A DNA stretch of 64,000 bases from Anthonomus grandis grandis (GCF_022605725.1 NC_065548.1:12495644-12559643); one strand, 5' to 3'; numbered from the stretch's first letter, positions 12,655 to 26,800 are shown. Notes: generated by a model from the letters alone, not told the origin. Translations and numbers: made by a program.

Positions 12655-14130
12655 ATTATTCTCATCATTTTTAGAATTAAATAGGAATATATTTAAGATG
12701 TGAGCGAAGAATATTAAAAACGATCTTGGAATTTCATTTCTCGAATATCTCATCAAATATTGGAAAATAATTTAGCCTTAATGCATAATTAAATTGGCTA
12801 CGATTCCTCCATTCTCTAAAAATTTAGCAAAAATTGATTTTTTCTAGGAATGTTGTCAAAATTTTTGTAGACTGTTTAGTAAATACTATATTGAAAATAC
12901 CGTAATTTATCCAGGAAATATTCCGATTGTTTTTTAAATTAAATAAGAATATTCTAAGGATTTTAGCAAAGAACATTGAAAACGGTTTTGGAATTACATC
13001 TTTCGAATATGATGAATGATTTGCTAATTCTATAGAAAAATCTACGTGAAAAATACCATAAATCCCTTATAAATAATCCCATAATTTTTAAAATTAATAG
13101 GAATATTCTTAGCAAAGGGCCTTGAAAACGGTTTTGGAATGTAGTTTCTCGAATATTTCATCAAATATTTTAAAATTATTCGGAGTTAATGCATAATTAA
13201 ATTGGGCACGATTGCCTGATTCTCTTGAAATTTAGAAAATATTTTTTTTTCTAGAAAATTTGTCAAAATTTTTGTAAAGTATACGAAAAATATGACGTGT
13301 GAAGTATGATAATTGTTTTATAAATTTTCCTATAATTTTTAAAGCTAAATAGGAATATTCTCGCAATATTAGAAACGAATATTGAAAAAGGTTTTGGAAT
13401 TTATTTTCTCGAATTTTTTATCAAATGTCAGAATTATCTGAAAGTAATGCACAACTCAATTGGGTACGACTCCCCGATTCTCTTTAAATTTAGATGATTT
13501 TTAGCAAAGTTGTTACAATTTTTATGGAATATTGGAATATTGGCAAGGATATTGGAATTTGTTTTCTCGAGATTTTCGATCAAATATTCTAAAATTATTG
13601 GGACTTAATGCGTGATCAAATTTGCTACATACAATTCTCTAAAAAATTTGATATATTACGACATGTAATATATTGTAATTCTTATAAAAATATTCCCATA
13701 ATTTTAAGAATTAAATAGGAATATTCTTAAGATGTTAGCAACTAATATTTAAAACGATAATTATTTTAAATTAATGCATAACTACAAAGGCTACGTTTTC
13801 CTTTATTTCCTTAAGATTTTTTTAATAATTAAAAAAAATCAACAATATTTTTGTGGAATATGAGGGAAATACGATGTGGAATAAGACCGTAATTCTTCCA
13901 TAAGTATTTCCATAATTTTTAGAATTAAATTGGAATATTCTCAGGATGTAAGAAAAGAATATTGAAATCGGTTTTTTATTTTAATTTTCCGAATATTTTA
14001 TAATTATTTTAAATTAATGCATAACTAAAAAAGCTACGATTTCCTGATTCCTTTAAAATTTTGAAAATTTCCTTAGGAAACTTGCAACTATGTTTATGGA
14101 ATATATAGAAAATACGACGTTGTTTTCCAG
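12655..14130. repeat. Degenerate tandem repeat array, unit roughly 150-260 bp
   Basis: The phrases GGAATATTCT, ATTGAAAACGGTTTTGGAAT, CTCGAATATTTCATCAAATATT and GGCTACGATT..CTGATTCTCT recur about six times in the same order, with strong divergence and variable spacing. This is an old satellite-like array without coding capacity. Confidence 0.55.
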
Positions 14131-16600
14131 GAATATTTCGCTAATATAAGTTCACCTGTTTTGTATTTCGAGATTCTCCACTAGTTACCTACATTTTAGT
14201 GTTTTTTTTCTCAATACTGAATTTTTTAAAAAAACATTTTCTAAAATACAGAAACAAACCCAATGTCTTAAAAAAAATTGTGAGCTCGCCAGATTTTCAA
14301 CAAAAAAATTAAATGTATTTTTGAAAAACAATCCAGAAAAATGCAATTTTCACTTTGAACATTTTGGTCAAAATAGCACGTAAATTTACAATTTTTTTGT
14401 CAACGTTCGTTCAGAGTCTGGCTGTTCCAGGTGTCCCTATAAGAATATTCTGCTTTATTTAACATTAAAAAATAATTTACACAAAAAAAAATCATTAATC
14501 AGGAGGTTTACGCACGTTTCTCCTACCTGAATTATCCTTCTGGTTTATTAGAGTTTAAAAGTAATAAAGACGGTAACAAACGGCCGACGTCAAAAACCAC
14601 AAGGCGTTGTGATTTACATTATTTAAAGCCCAAAAAGTTTCACAAAAGACTCGGGAATACGTAAAACTTTCGGGTTCGAGTCTTAACTTGGGGGGTAGTA
14701 AAAAAGAGGGATTTCAAAGGATTTTCCCTTATGGCGAATAAAAACACTAAGTCTTTCGAACAGTTAAATGAAACGGACGATGATTTCTTTAAGAAACCTT
14801 TAATAGAAAAAACTATATTTATTATACTTACAGCTAATTTAAAATATAACCATTAAGGTGGAAAATCAAAGGAAAAACTATAAAGGCAAACTTCACAAAC
14901 ACCACCCCATTGCACACACAAATTTTAGATTTTTATTATATTTTCCAAAACCCCCGTCGTTGTAGCTCTTTCCTTTTATGTACGGGCATAAAGGAGTAAA
15001 ACTTTTAAAACGCTTTTCACTTGCATCGGTTTTTCCATCGTCAACATCGTTAAAAATGCGTATTTGAAACATGCTTTTTAAGGATTACAGTTTCTTTTAA
15101 TAAAGGAGAGAAACTTTAAGATTTTTTAGCAGATAACGGTACTCTAAAGCAGGTTTATACACCTTAAGTTTCACCGTTTGGGGTCGCTGAATATAGACCG
15201 ATGTTGGAAAATATTACCAGAAACATAAATTGATGACTCTCGAGGAACTTTCAGGTTATACATCTGCAAATGAAAAGTTTTCAAGGAGATTAAGACAAAA
15301 GTTTATTAAGTCAGTATTTGGACGTCACATGGCAATATGGCCCTGGGACATCAAGTTTATAAATATAAGGTTTAAAAAGCTTTTAACCTCAAATGGTTAC
15401 TGGTAATATTTCCAGGCCAACTTCTAAAATACACAACAACTTTATTGATATTGTCAATGTTATGAAGGCCAGACTTCACTTGGGTATACACTGGTTGGTA
15501 TATACTGAAAAAAAAATTATTCAAAATTCAACTAAATGGTGCATTTGGCCCATATTTATTTGGGAGAAAATGGTTTATGTTTAAATTGATATAACTTTAT
15601 TTCGAATAATGAATTTTGCATGATTAACTTAGTTTCATCATTTATTTAACCAATATTTTATTTAGCAAACTATAAAAAGCAAATATTATATTTACATATA
15701 AGTTTGATAAATAAATATGCAGTTTATGTAATTGGGAATATCAACCCTATACTTAACCAACAATCACAGGTCTTCTAACTAGCAGATCCCGTCAGTATTG
15801 CATAATTTGCATAAGTCGACAAGTGCATAGATCGATCATCAGTATAATCGATTTTTTATTAAATACTCAATCATTTAGTGGAAAAAATGGATAAATTATT
15901 AAGTTACATGGTCTAACAATTTGAGCTCAGTGTCTAAAGGTAAGTAAGTAGCTAAAATAATTGTTACTCCGAGATATGCAGGGCAGTTTTTGTTTTCAAC
16001 GTTTTCAAGTTTTAGTTAATATAACAAACCCTAAATATTCATATTTTTAAAATAAAGACTGTATTTTCTTTACTAAGTACAGTTTTTGATCTAAGATTTA
16101 TAAGTTTGATTAAATACTTTAATTTTTACATTAAATCAATATTTAGTTTTTTTTTTTAATAATTGAGAAAAATAATTATAATTCTCAATTTTTTTCTTTG
16201 ATTTTTAAAAGGTACAAGAATATTGTCATTCATAAGTTGCAAGAAAAAAAAATTAAAAATTATTATTGATTTTATTACCATAATCCTAAAAAGTAATAAT
16301 AAAGTATAATTCCTTTTTTTCGCTACACAATATACAGGGTGCTTTATTTAAGTGTTTTATTCAGGGTGTAATATTTTTAATGATCAAACTTATTTTAAAT
16401 GACATTCAAATAATTTTAATATTGTAAACCATTTTGGTATTTCAGTCAGAGTTAAAATATACTAAAACTAGTTCTAATTTTCTGTTTGTAGTATTTTAGT
16501 ATTATTTGTAGTAATTTTCCGTTTGTATATGTGTTTATATATACGCTGCTTTCAGTACAGAAATACAAATAATTCGTACAGGTACAACATAATTAAGGTG
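14131..16600. other. AT-rich gene-free stretch
   Basis: Nothing was identified as a gene. A small ORF at 15393-15584 (+) has no recognisable similarity. A Tc-like end motif TACAGGGTGCTTT occurs at 16333 without a visible inverted partner, so it may be a truncated element end. Confidence 0.45.
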
Positions 16601-17751
16601 TACACCAAGCCCATTCTTATTGAAATAAATATTAAGATCCAAATATGTAACATAAGAATTCCTTGAATAATTTGACTATTTCAGAAATTTTAGAGTTGTG
16701 TACATGATTTTGAAAAATACAAAGATTTTGGAAAAAAAAAACTAGAAATTTTACAAAATGCTGTCAAAAACTAGGCAAAATCAAAATTTTATACACATAT
16801 TCCTCGAATAATTTGACTAAAGATTTATTGCAGAAATTTTGGATTCATGTACAGAATCTTGAGAAAGACAAGAAGTTTGGAGAAAAAAAAACGTAAAAAT
16901 TAAAAAAAATGCTCATAATTTGAAATCTAGTCAGAATCCAAATGTGAAAAGTTATATACGCATTCCCTGAATAATTTGATTAAAGCCCTATTTCAGGGAT
17001 TTTGAATATATGTACAGAATATTGAAAAAAACAAGGAAACTCAAAAACTAGTAAATCTGCAAATTTGAAAATATGTACACATATTTCTTGAATAAAGGTC
17101 TGGACGTGTAATTCAAGAATTTTACGATTAAATACAGGATTTTTGAAAAAATGGATTTTGAAAGAAAATTATTTTTTTCCTAAAAATTTCTTAAATCGCC
17201 AATATTTCAAAAATTAGTCAAAATCCAAATTTGAGATTTTATGCACATATTCCTTGAATAATTTGACCAAAGACCTATTGCAGAAATTTTGGATTCATGT
17301 ACAGAATTTTGAGAAAAGAATTTTGGATCATTAAGATTTTTTTTTTTTTAATTTCACAAAATGACTATAACTCAAAAACTAGTCAAACTACAAATGTCTA
17401 CACATACTCTTTGAATAATGGTCTAGACACTTATTTCAGGGATTTTATGATTATGTACAGGATTTTTGAAAACAATGGAAAGAAAAATGTTTTCCAAAAA
17501 ATTTCTCAAATTGCCAATATTTCAAAAATGTAATTTCAAATTTAAAACTTTATCCCCATATTCCTAGAAAAATTTGACTGGAGACAAATTTCACAAATTT
17601 CGAGATTCATCTACAGAATTTTGAGAAAGAAAAATGTATGATGGAAAGAAAAAATCATCAAAATTTTACAAAATGTCCATAACTGATAATCCAATCAAAA
17701 TTCAAATTTGAAAATGTATACGCATATTCCTTAAATAATTTGACCATACTT

Positions 17752-18623
17752 GGGTTACCGAACAGATGGAGTGGTCACGTGATCGGTCTGCGCCGGAGGT
17801 GTGGCCTAGAGCCTCGTTAGGGTTCATGACTTGGGGTTTTATTTAATTTTATTAGTCGAGCGGCTTTAGATCGTTTTGGTTGAATTTTCTGCTATTCGAT
17901 TATTTGAATTATCGCAATATTGAAAAGTTGAGATTGTGTTTATTTTTTTGTTAATTTGTTTGTTAACAAATAATGTTTCTTTTTTAAATAAGGAACAAAT
18001 ATATACTTATATTCAATCTATAAATTTAAATCTCATAGGCCTACCAGCGCAGCCCCTAACTTGTTATTCCTTCTTTCATTTTAAAACACATATTAAATAA
18101 AAGCTACTTAAGTAATTCTCAAAACCAGATTATGATCATAAAATTATATTTTATAATGGTCGGGTTCATCAGAAAAAAGCGCTTCCTGAGTGCTCGATTG
18201 TTGCTCAGGTATGACAATTTTTATTGGTCCTTACTATTATAGGCAAAACTTCCAGCGCTCAGGTAGCGCTCGGTTCTGATGAACCTGGCCAATTACACCC
18301 TAAATGTTTGACTTGGCACGATTACTTAAAAGGATTACCTATCCCTTTTCGGTGAACCCCAATATATTAACATAACTTTGCATAACAAAATACTTAAAAG
18401 GGATTATTATATCATTACCTGGCACAACCTCAAAATCGGTTTGGACCCATTTTACAGGCGACCGTATTATATTTTAAAAAAAGCTGCTTACAAAGCAAAG
18501 CTGTACGGTAAAATAATTTAAAATAAGTAGGCATTATTCTCCTCGTCTAAATCTGCCAAGGTTGCATCGATGGGCGGGCCTATATTTCGCGCACATCATT
18601 TACTCTATCTGTTCGGTAATCCG
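17752..18623. mobile_element. Non-autonomous DNA element inserted in the satellite array
   Basis: The ends are inverted copies of GGRTTACCGAACAGATRGAG: left GGGTTACCGAACAGATGGAG at 17752, right the reverse complement ending at 18622-18623. Base composition differs sharply from the flanking array, and the array phrase resumes after the right end. No target duplication could be read with certainty and no transposase frame is present. The family is unassigned. Confidence 0.55.
18158..18291. mobile_element. Small MITE nested in the 17752-18623 element
   Basis: TGGTCGGGTTCATCAGAA at 18158-18175 is matched by an inverted copy, read TGGCCAGGTTCATCAGAA on the minus strand, at 18274-18291. Both flank a GC-richer core containing repeated AGCGCT/CAGGTA motifs. 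At 134 bp with inverted ends it has the structure of a MITE. Confidence 0.5.
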
Positions 18624-18960
18624 ACTATAGAAACGTTTGTCAAAATTGTTAGAAAAACAAAATTTTTGGAAAAACAAGGATTTTAGAAAAAAAAATTATT
18701 TTTCTTACATTTTTTTTTAAATGCTCAGAAACTCAAAAACCAGTCATAATTTGACTTTGAAAATTCATACACATACTCCTTGAATAATTTGACTAGATAC
18801 GTATTTTAGAAAATTGGGATTCATGTACAGGATTTTGGATTTTTTTCTTAAAAGTTTTACAAAAAGCTCATAATTTGAATTCGAAAATTTATACAGGTAT
18901 TCCTTGATTAATTTTACTATGGAATCATTACAGGAAATATGCACATTGTAAATATTAATA

Positions 18961-20537
18961 ATATAGATAAGAAATCAATAAAAATATTTTTTTTTTTTAA
19001 CTGAAAATATTACGCAATTACTAGTAGGGGATAAAATAGAGTGAAGATGAATATTTTGAAAATACTGTAGTAAGCTTTTTTTTAATACCTACCTTTAAAA
19101 ATCAGTAACTATGTCAACCTTAATTATTAAAACTAATTTGAATAAATACACTTTCAGCTAAAAAAATAGTGGATACTAATTAGAACGCCAATTATTCCAA
19201 TTTATTTTATATAAACTGATGACAATGCTACGCTACCAAGCATAGTAATGACAAGTTAATTCAATGAAATTACACCAACATTTGCCCAAATTAAAAAAAA
19301 AATCGTTATAAATGTTTCCATTGTCATTAACAAAATAAACCTTATTAGATATTCAAGTAATATATGTGGTTATAAAATTCATATTTGTCAAAACAATCAA
19401 AACCTTGTTTTTTTTTAACAAACATCGGGGTCGTATCCTTATAATGTTCAAATATAAAAACTGTGGTAATAAAAGTCGATTATCAATTATTATATGTTAT
19501 TTATTGAAGAGATATATTTGTGTTAATTTTTATATACGATTTTGCTTTCAATATCTATATTTATTTAAGAGTATTTTTTAGTTTGGTATAATATTTTTAT
19601 TAAAGTTTTTGAATTACATTTTTTCCATTTTTGTAATTGTCATGTTTTGTAATATTATTTATCCCTCATCAGATATGTTGTTTACGGAATAATTAATTAG
19701 ATAAATTATAGAAGGTATTTTTGAACCAACTAAATTTCATAATTAGTTTAACTCATTGAGCAATTTAAGATAACTCAATCAATAATTATAAGCAAAAAAA
19801 TTTGTTTTAAAGTATCTTAAGGACATTGGACTCAAAGTTGAAATAATGTTCGACTAAATGCCTAATTTAACTAAAAATATGTATATAATTACTTTAAAGA
19901 AATGTCGTGTTAGTACAAATTGATAACATCACTATTAAATGAAAATACTATTAATTCAATTATACGGTATTAAATTTTTCACGAATTTAAATCAAACACA
20001 TATGTACTTATATTTTTCGCCCAAGGAAATTAGCCTTTTTTTAACAAATACCTTGATAGGATTTATTTAAATATACAGGTACTTGTCAAGAAGATATTTA
20101 TGTCAGTGAACGCAAAATTTAGTTACTTCAAATGGTATTTAAGATTCAAAAAAAAAATTAAAAAAAATTTAGTTAATGCCTAAACTAATTTAGACTACTT
20201 AAACTAATTTACACATCATATGAGTGTAATTCCCCAAAAATACTAAACAAAGTTTCCTAAAAAACAACAAATTTACACCCCCTAAAAAAAACTTAATTAC
20301 TAACAAACGTACACACCCTCGAGAGATCCGTTTGATAAATTAGCAGCCATCAGGTTCCACGAGGGTAATATTTAACTTTTCCCAACTTTCTAGAAGGGTC
20401 TAGCAATCCGGCTAGTTCTTAAATATTAACGAAGTAATTTTTTTCCAGATTCAAAAGCTTTTGTCCTTTCTGGAGCCGACAAAATAAACTGCTCCAACGA
20501 AAAAATAGACCTTAACGAGCCTTAACATTTATTTCAG
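18961..20537. other. AT-rich sequence upstream of the arrestin exon
   Basis: No further arrestin exon was recognised here, so this is presumably intron. A short ORF at 19366-19581 looks like a chance ORF in AT-rich DNA. Confidence 0.4.
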
Positions 20538-20820
20538 ACTTTCGTCGTGCAACACGTGGACGTATGCATGTTCAGTAATGGCAAATTTAAAAACGTCGTA
20601 GCGATGCTCAGCGACAAAGAGTCATGCCCCATAGGCCCCACAGCCGCTTTAAACAAAACCTACACTCTCCTACCCTTAAACAGTTCAACGAAAAATTGGA
20701 TAGCACTGGAGGACACTTATAACAGGTCCAATTCTAGCTTAGCTAGCACCGTCAGCTCAGTTACTGGAAATCCCGAGGAGAGAAACGTGTTTGCCATTTA
20801 CGTTTCTTATTATGTCAAAG
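20538..20820 (+). CDS. Arrestin exon, start of C-terminal domain
   Basis: The acceptor TTTCAG ends at 20537 and the donor AAAG|GTAAGG begins at 20821, so the exon is 283 nt and ends in phase 1. It encodes TFVVQHVDVCMFSNGKFKN near the start and ERNVFAIYVSYYVK at the end, both characteristic of the arrestin C-terminal sandwich. The exon is open throughout and shows no damage. Confidence 0.85.
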
Positions 20821-23800
20821 GTAAGGATCGACTTAGTTTTATAACAAATTGGATTTAAGAAACGATTCTACGTATGCGCAACAGGATCTGATTCCAAGAA
20901 AACAACTCACAGCAACCCAATTAAATGTATACTTCCACATCGTGGAATTAATAGGGCCTATAAAATGTTGTTCTTATGACATTTTAATCTTTGTTGAAAG
21001 TTACTTAAACGATAGTATGTTTGATGGTGAACTTATGTCTGGCGGATTTAAGCTATTTAGGTTAGACAGGCATGCTAGGGTAAGCAAGAAATGTAGTGCT
21101 GCAGGGGTTCTAATTTTTGTTAACCCTCGCCGTACCTAATATGGGTCTTCGATGACCCGAAACTTAAAAATCCTGAAAAATCTTTTGCTTCCCTGATTTT
21201 TTTTCGGTGAGCGTCCATGAATTCTTAAATGTTATCATAACATGCTTGATTTGGTAAAAATTTAAGAAAAAACTAATTTTTTCTGCAAAAAATGATGCAT
21301 GGGTCATCGACGACTCGGTTTTGGGATAAATAGGTATATGCTAAGACTCCCTTTTTTACAGATCTAAACAAGATAAGTTGCGTATATTTCCAATTTATTG
21401 CTTTGTTGTTCAGTTTACTGTCGAACGTTACTGCGAGAGGGTTATTTTATTTTTCAATAATAAATAGTAAAGTGCCATGTGTTCTAAAAATAAAGGTTTA
21501 TCTGACAAGGAACTCTTGATTGATGCATTCTTCAGATGACGAGTGCGAAACCGAAATACCTTTGGAACAGGCATTTAGTGATTTGTCAGATGCTGAGGAC
21601 CCCTCGGATGAAGAGCCCGAGATACATGACGGCAATCTTTCATTTCAAGAGTTAGAAGAAGAACAAATACATTTACCTGATCCATTAGAAGATGAAACAG
21701 TGAGCAATAAACAGTCGTACGATGTTGATAATCGCACTTGGTATACTGTTGCACATAAAATAGGAAAATCCAGAACATGCAATATCTTGCAAGAAAATAA
21801 AGATCTCACAGATAAAAGCAAAGATATAAATTTTATCACTGACTGTTTTAAGCTGTTCTTTTCTAATGATTTATTAGATATTATTATAAAATACACAAAC
21901 AAAAAAGCTAATGACTTTATAAACACCTATAATGAAAGTCATGAAGGCAAGATGGAATCATGGATTGAGGTAGACACTACAGAATTTCTCGCTTTCCTTG
22001 GAATTCTTATTCTTACTGGTAGATTTCCAGAATCAAGAGAAAGTGTACGTAGTTTATGGTCGACAACAAACAATGCATTCACCAGGCCTATTTATCAGGC
22101 TACTATGTCCAGAAATAGGTTCACTGACATTTTACGTCACCTTCGTTTCGATGATCTATCTACAAGGGCTGAGAGAAAAAAGGAGAATAAACTTGCTCCG
22201 ATTCGTGTGATCACTGATATATTTGCTGAGAATTGCAGTAAATCTTACAATTCTCCAGCTTTTGGAACTATTTATGAGCAATTGGTAACTTTCCGGGGTC
22301 GTTGCTCATTCAAAGTTTACATACCAAATAACCGGGCAAATATGGTATAAAAGTATGGGCCCTTTGTGATGCTGAAAATTTTTATTGCTGCAATTTTGAA
22401 GTGTATTTAGGAAAAATAAATGGAATAGTAGAAAAGAATCAAGGACCTCGAGTTGTTAAAACTTTAGCAAGCCACTGGTATTGTGGTGGACGAAATATAA
22501 CCACTGATAATTTTTTCACCGACATCACTTTAGCAGATCTTTTGTCCCAGAATCTAACAATTATGAGGACGGTCCGCAAAACTCGCGAAGACCTGCCAAA
22601 GTGCCTACTGGATATTCGCGAAAAAGCAACGTATTCTTCACAGTTTCTTTTCACACGAAATCTTACTTTAGTGTCCTACGTTACGAAACCCAAAAAAATT
22701 GTGGTACTGCTATCCTCAATGCATCATCAAGATGACATCGCGGGAGAGGATTTGAAATTTAAACCTGATATAATACCCTCCTATAATGAGACAAAAAGTG
22801 GCGTCGATTGCTTGGATAAAATTGTACGTGAGTACTCTTCCAAAAGGTGCACAAGAAGATGGCCTCTACGTTTATTTTTTTATTGGCTTGATGTCGCTTC
22901 ATATAATGCCTTTGTCATCTGGATTACAAAAAAACCCAGACTGGAAAAGTTCTAATGGTAACTTGAAAATAAGAAGGAAACTTTTTAGAAGAACTGGGTA
23001 ACATGTTGACCCATGATAATATTGTTCGGCGAGCAGAAAAAATTCATGAGGATGGCAGAGGGTTTTCCGCAGCTACATGTAAAGGTATTGAAACTACGGG
23101 AGTTCCAGTAAAAAAGAAGCAGTCCAATCCCCACGCGGGCGCAAAAAAAGTAGAATGTTTTCAGTGCCGGGGAAATGATAACTAATATTCCACAAAATGT
23201 GACAAGTGTCAAAAATTTGTTTAACCCACACACTCAGAAATTAAAATTTTTAAAACAGTAGTATGCTCCTATTGTTTAAAAGACGAGGATGGAGAATAAG
23301 GACTAATGTGATTTTTTAGACAAATAAAAGTAAATATTTAGTTTGTTATTCTTTTTCGTAAGTTTTTTGGCTATATGTATATAGAATAAAAAGTTTTAGT
23401 TGTTTATTTTTGTAATAAACGTAAAGCAAAATATAGAAGCATCGTTTATTATGATTCCCATATTTTCTCAAATAAAAATTTCCAAAAAAAAGGGTCAATT
23501 TTGACCCGTTGTGGGATCCAAAAAAATATTATTATTTTGGGGCGGCTAGGGTTAATAATAAGTTGTCCACCCACATTGTCTCTATAATGGAGGATGGTGT
23601 TGAGCAGGTCTATGTCCTGTGCCAAGTTGTTAACTATAAATTTATTGTTGATGGTTTTTCTTTTCTTATAGCCTTATAATCGTGTGATATAAGAATAAAG
23701 ATTCTTGGCCCTACATAAGAAATATGACAAATTATAAAATCCACCTTAGTCAAAAATATATGTTCTCTCGTGACAGACCTAGGCGGCGGGGTAGAATCTT

Positions 23801-26800
23801 ATAAATGTTGTTATTCTCCGTAAAATTAAGGGTGCTCTTTAGGTAAAGTTCTCTTACTGTGAGAGCACCACTTTCCAAAAACAAATTAACTGTTGGGTAT
23901 CTCTTTCGTTTTTTATTTATTATTTTTAGTATAAACAAACAGATTTGATAAGATTGTACTGCACGCACTACCCCAAATTCGTATACCATAATTTAGAATG
24001 GATTTAACCAGAGCCTGATAGACCACTCCCAACAACTCATGAGGCATAAGTTCGCGTAGTTGCTAAAATTTACAAATTGTTTTCCGTCCACAGTTTAATT
24101 AATGTGATATGCTTTTAGCTAGATTTTGTACTTCTGACAATGATTTTGGTTTTAATAGAATTACAATATCATCAATGTAACAAATTGTTATTACCAGAAC
24201 AATTCATTTCAGGTAAAATTCTTATAAGGCTGGTCTTCTTCTAAGTGTATAGATCCTGGTAAAAACTTTGAATTTAATTTGTTGTCAGTCTGATATAATT
24301 GATCCGTTCTCGTTTTTCATATTTATTGTTCTTGGTTTTCCCTTCGATGATTTTGTTCACAGTACTTTCATAACTTTGTTGTATTTTATTTTTTCTTTGA
24401 TCTGACCGGTCTTGTACTCTCGAATATCCTGTTGGTTTTTTTTTCTTATATATCTTCATCAGTACCTTTTCTGCATTTTTTTCTTTCTTCTAAAAATTCT
24501 ACTGTTTCTTTCTTTATCTTGTTGCTTCTTAATCCTTTGTTGACTGTGGCACGCCACATTCAACCGCACCTATCTCTCCAACGAGGTTATTAATTTTTAC
24601 TTGTTGCGTATGATTCAAAGAGTGCTAACTCAGTACCTCGTACATCACCCATAACTCGACATCACCCAGTATTTTCAAGAGAATGTGATGTGCCACAGGG
24701 TCAAAGGCTCTTGCGAGATCAATAAAAATGCCTAAAGCCGTATAGTCTTCATTAAAACTATTTAATATTCGCTCTGTAAATTATTGAATTGCATCCTCAG
24801 TACTAATTTTATACAATGAACACCAAATTGATAATCTGACGATATAATTTTCCAAATGTAATTCGAATTTAATTTTAATCAAGTAATTTATTCAGGGTAC
24901 TCGTTATGGGTCGATAGTCTTCAACGCACTGACTATCCAAGACCAGACCCAAATATGGGAGTTATTATGAAGTTTTTAGAATATTTGGGTAAATGCCTGA
25001 TTTTAGTATTAGATTTATAATGTCTACTAAGGCTATATTGTCTTTAATTGTCAATACAGAACTACTATCGTTTGCATGCTTTTGAGAGAATTTATTTGCA
25101 ATATTAACTAATTTACCGTGAGTAGGCTTATTAAAGACGTATTTATTTTTAGGTGTTTTTTTAATAAGGTTTTTCCCGATATTACAGTAATAATCCAGAA
25201 ATTTTCGAGATATTTTGTGTTTTTCGGTTACTTCCTTACCATTTTCAATTATAGATTCTATAATTACATTTTTATTTACAGTTTCGTTCGCTGCCTCCCT
25301 GATTGCTTCCCACATTTTGTTTGTATCGTTTATGTTTTTATTAAATTTAGCTCTTTTAATTAATTAAGAGTCTGTAAGTTTATTGTTTTTGTAAATTTAA
25401 AGAAAATGGCGTTTTCCTGTTTTGGATCAATATTTATAGTATACAAGGTTGAGAGCTTCCCTCCGCTCCGTACTGCTGACAAGTTTATTCGTGATTCCTC
25501 GTTCTAGCATAGCATTCCAGAACTCCACCTCAACACGTTGTCATACGCTTATGTATATTTTTTTACTGTATTTTCAGCACTTCATTAATTAATGAAAATC
25601 TGATCTACGGTTGTAGAATACTTTACTTTACGTACACTTTAGGAATATTACGAATACTTTACGTAGGAAGTTATTCTTTGGAGTAGTACTAGGGAGCAAA
25701 CCTCATATTCAGTATTTAGTAATGATATCCCCCGATAGTTGAAGCACTGCAATTTGTCGCCCTTTTTACGTAGGGCCACGAAGGCACTCTCTTTTCCACT
25801 ACTTGATATTTTCTCTTCCTTCCAAATCGGGACTATGAGGGTCTAAAAGTGTTAAAGAAAAGGTTCTCCTCCTTATTTGAGACACTGCTGATATTGTGTC
25901 ATTACCCGGTGCTTCAGTATTTTTCAACATGCTGATCTTGAGTTCGACCAGTGGATTAGTGGTATTGTGTGACCTTATGTCTCTTTTGGTACTTATGTGC
26001 ATCTACAAATTGGTCGAAGTAACTTCTCCACATCTCCATCACCTTGCTATTATTTGTTACCAGTCTTCCATTATCTGTTTTAAGAAACATGGTCTGAAGC
26101 CTGCTTTAATGCTCCTCGATTCCTGGAAAAGTTTCCTAATTTCGTTATTTACTCAACTTGCGTTTGATTCGTGTGCTCCTTTCTTTACTCTTATTGTTCT
26201 CATTGCTATTGTTCTTCTTTGTCTGTATTTCGCCCTACTGTGTTTGTTTGGTTTAGCAGCATCTCCAGTTGGACCATGTTTCTTGCCCTTATCTTATTTG
26301 TACACTTCTTGTCGAACCAAGGGCTTCTTCTTTTAGGTCTTTCCGTTCTCACTATCATTTGAGTACTTACATTTTATTATATAGTACTTACATATCATAT
26401 TTTCTTACCATCTTCCTACCTGAACGTTGAGTCAAGGTATTTTCATTTCTGGTTCTCATCTTTGAAGGTTTCAGTAATCCATGTGGGCTATTTTGTTATA
26501 CTTTTGGCTGGATATTCTTACTTAGCTTTAACCAAAGATGGTCACTATCTGCATCTATACCACTGAGGCTTCTTATGTCGATTATATTGCTGCATTAATC
26601 AGGACATGGTCCAATTGATTTTTTATTAGTCCATCGTTAGGTATCCAAGATTGTTTCTGAATGTCCTTGTGTTCGAACATTGTTGATTTGATCAATAAGT
26701 TGTTGGATGCTGCCATGTCTACTGGTCGGATTCCGTTATCGTTGCAGTACTTATGTAAGCGATTTTTGAAAATTTGCTGGTCTAAGGGCCTCCTCTTTTG

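Larger units (their letters stand above)
16600..18960. repeat. Satellite-like array, unit about 140-160 bp, interrupted
   Basis: The phrase TTCCTTGAATAATTTGACTA and variants recur near 16660, 16800, 16953, 17088, 17250, 17408, 17560 and 17727, and again near 18778 and 18901 after an insertion. Each unit also carries ATTCATGTACAGAATTTTGA and an AACTAGTCAAAATCCAAATT-like phrase. There is no coding sequence. The array is split by a foreign element at 17752-18623. Confidence 0.65.

Noticed and set aside
25896..26336. 146-codon plus-strand ORF with hydrophobic runs
   Set aside because: It is the antisense shadow of the RTE-type LINE remnant on the minus strand.
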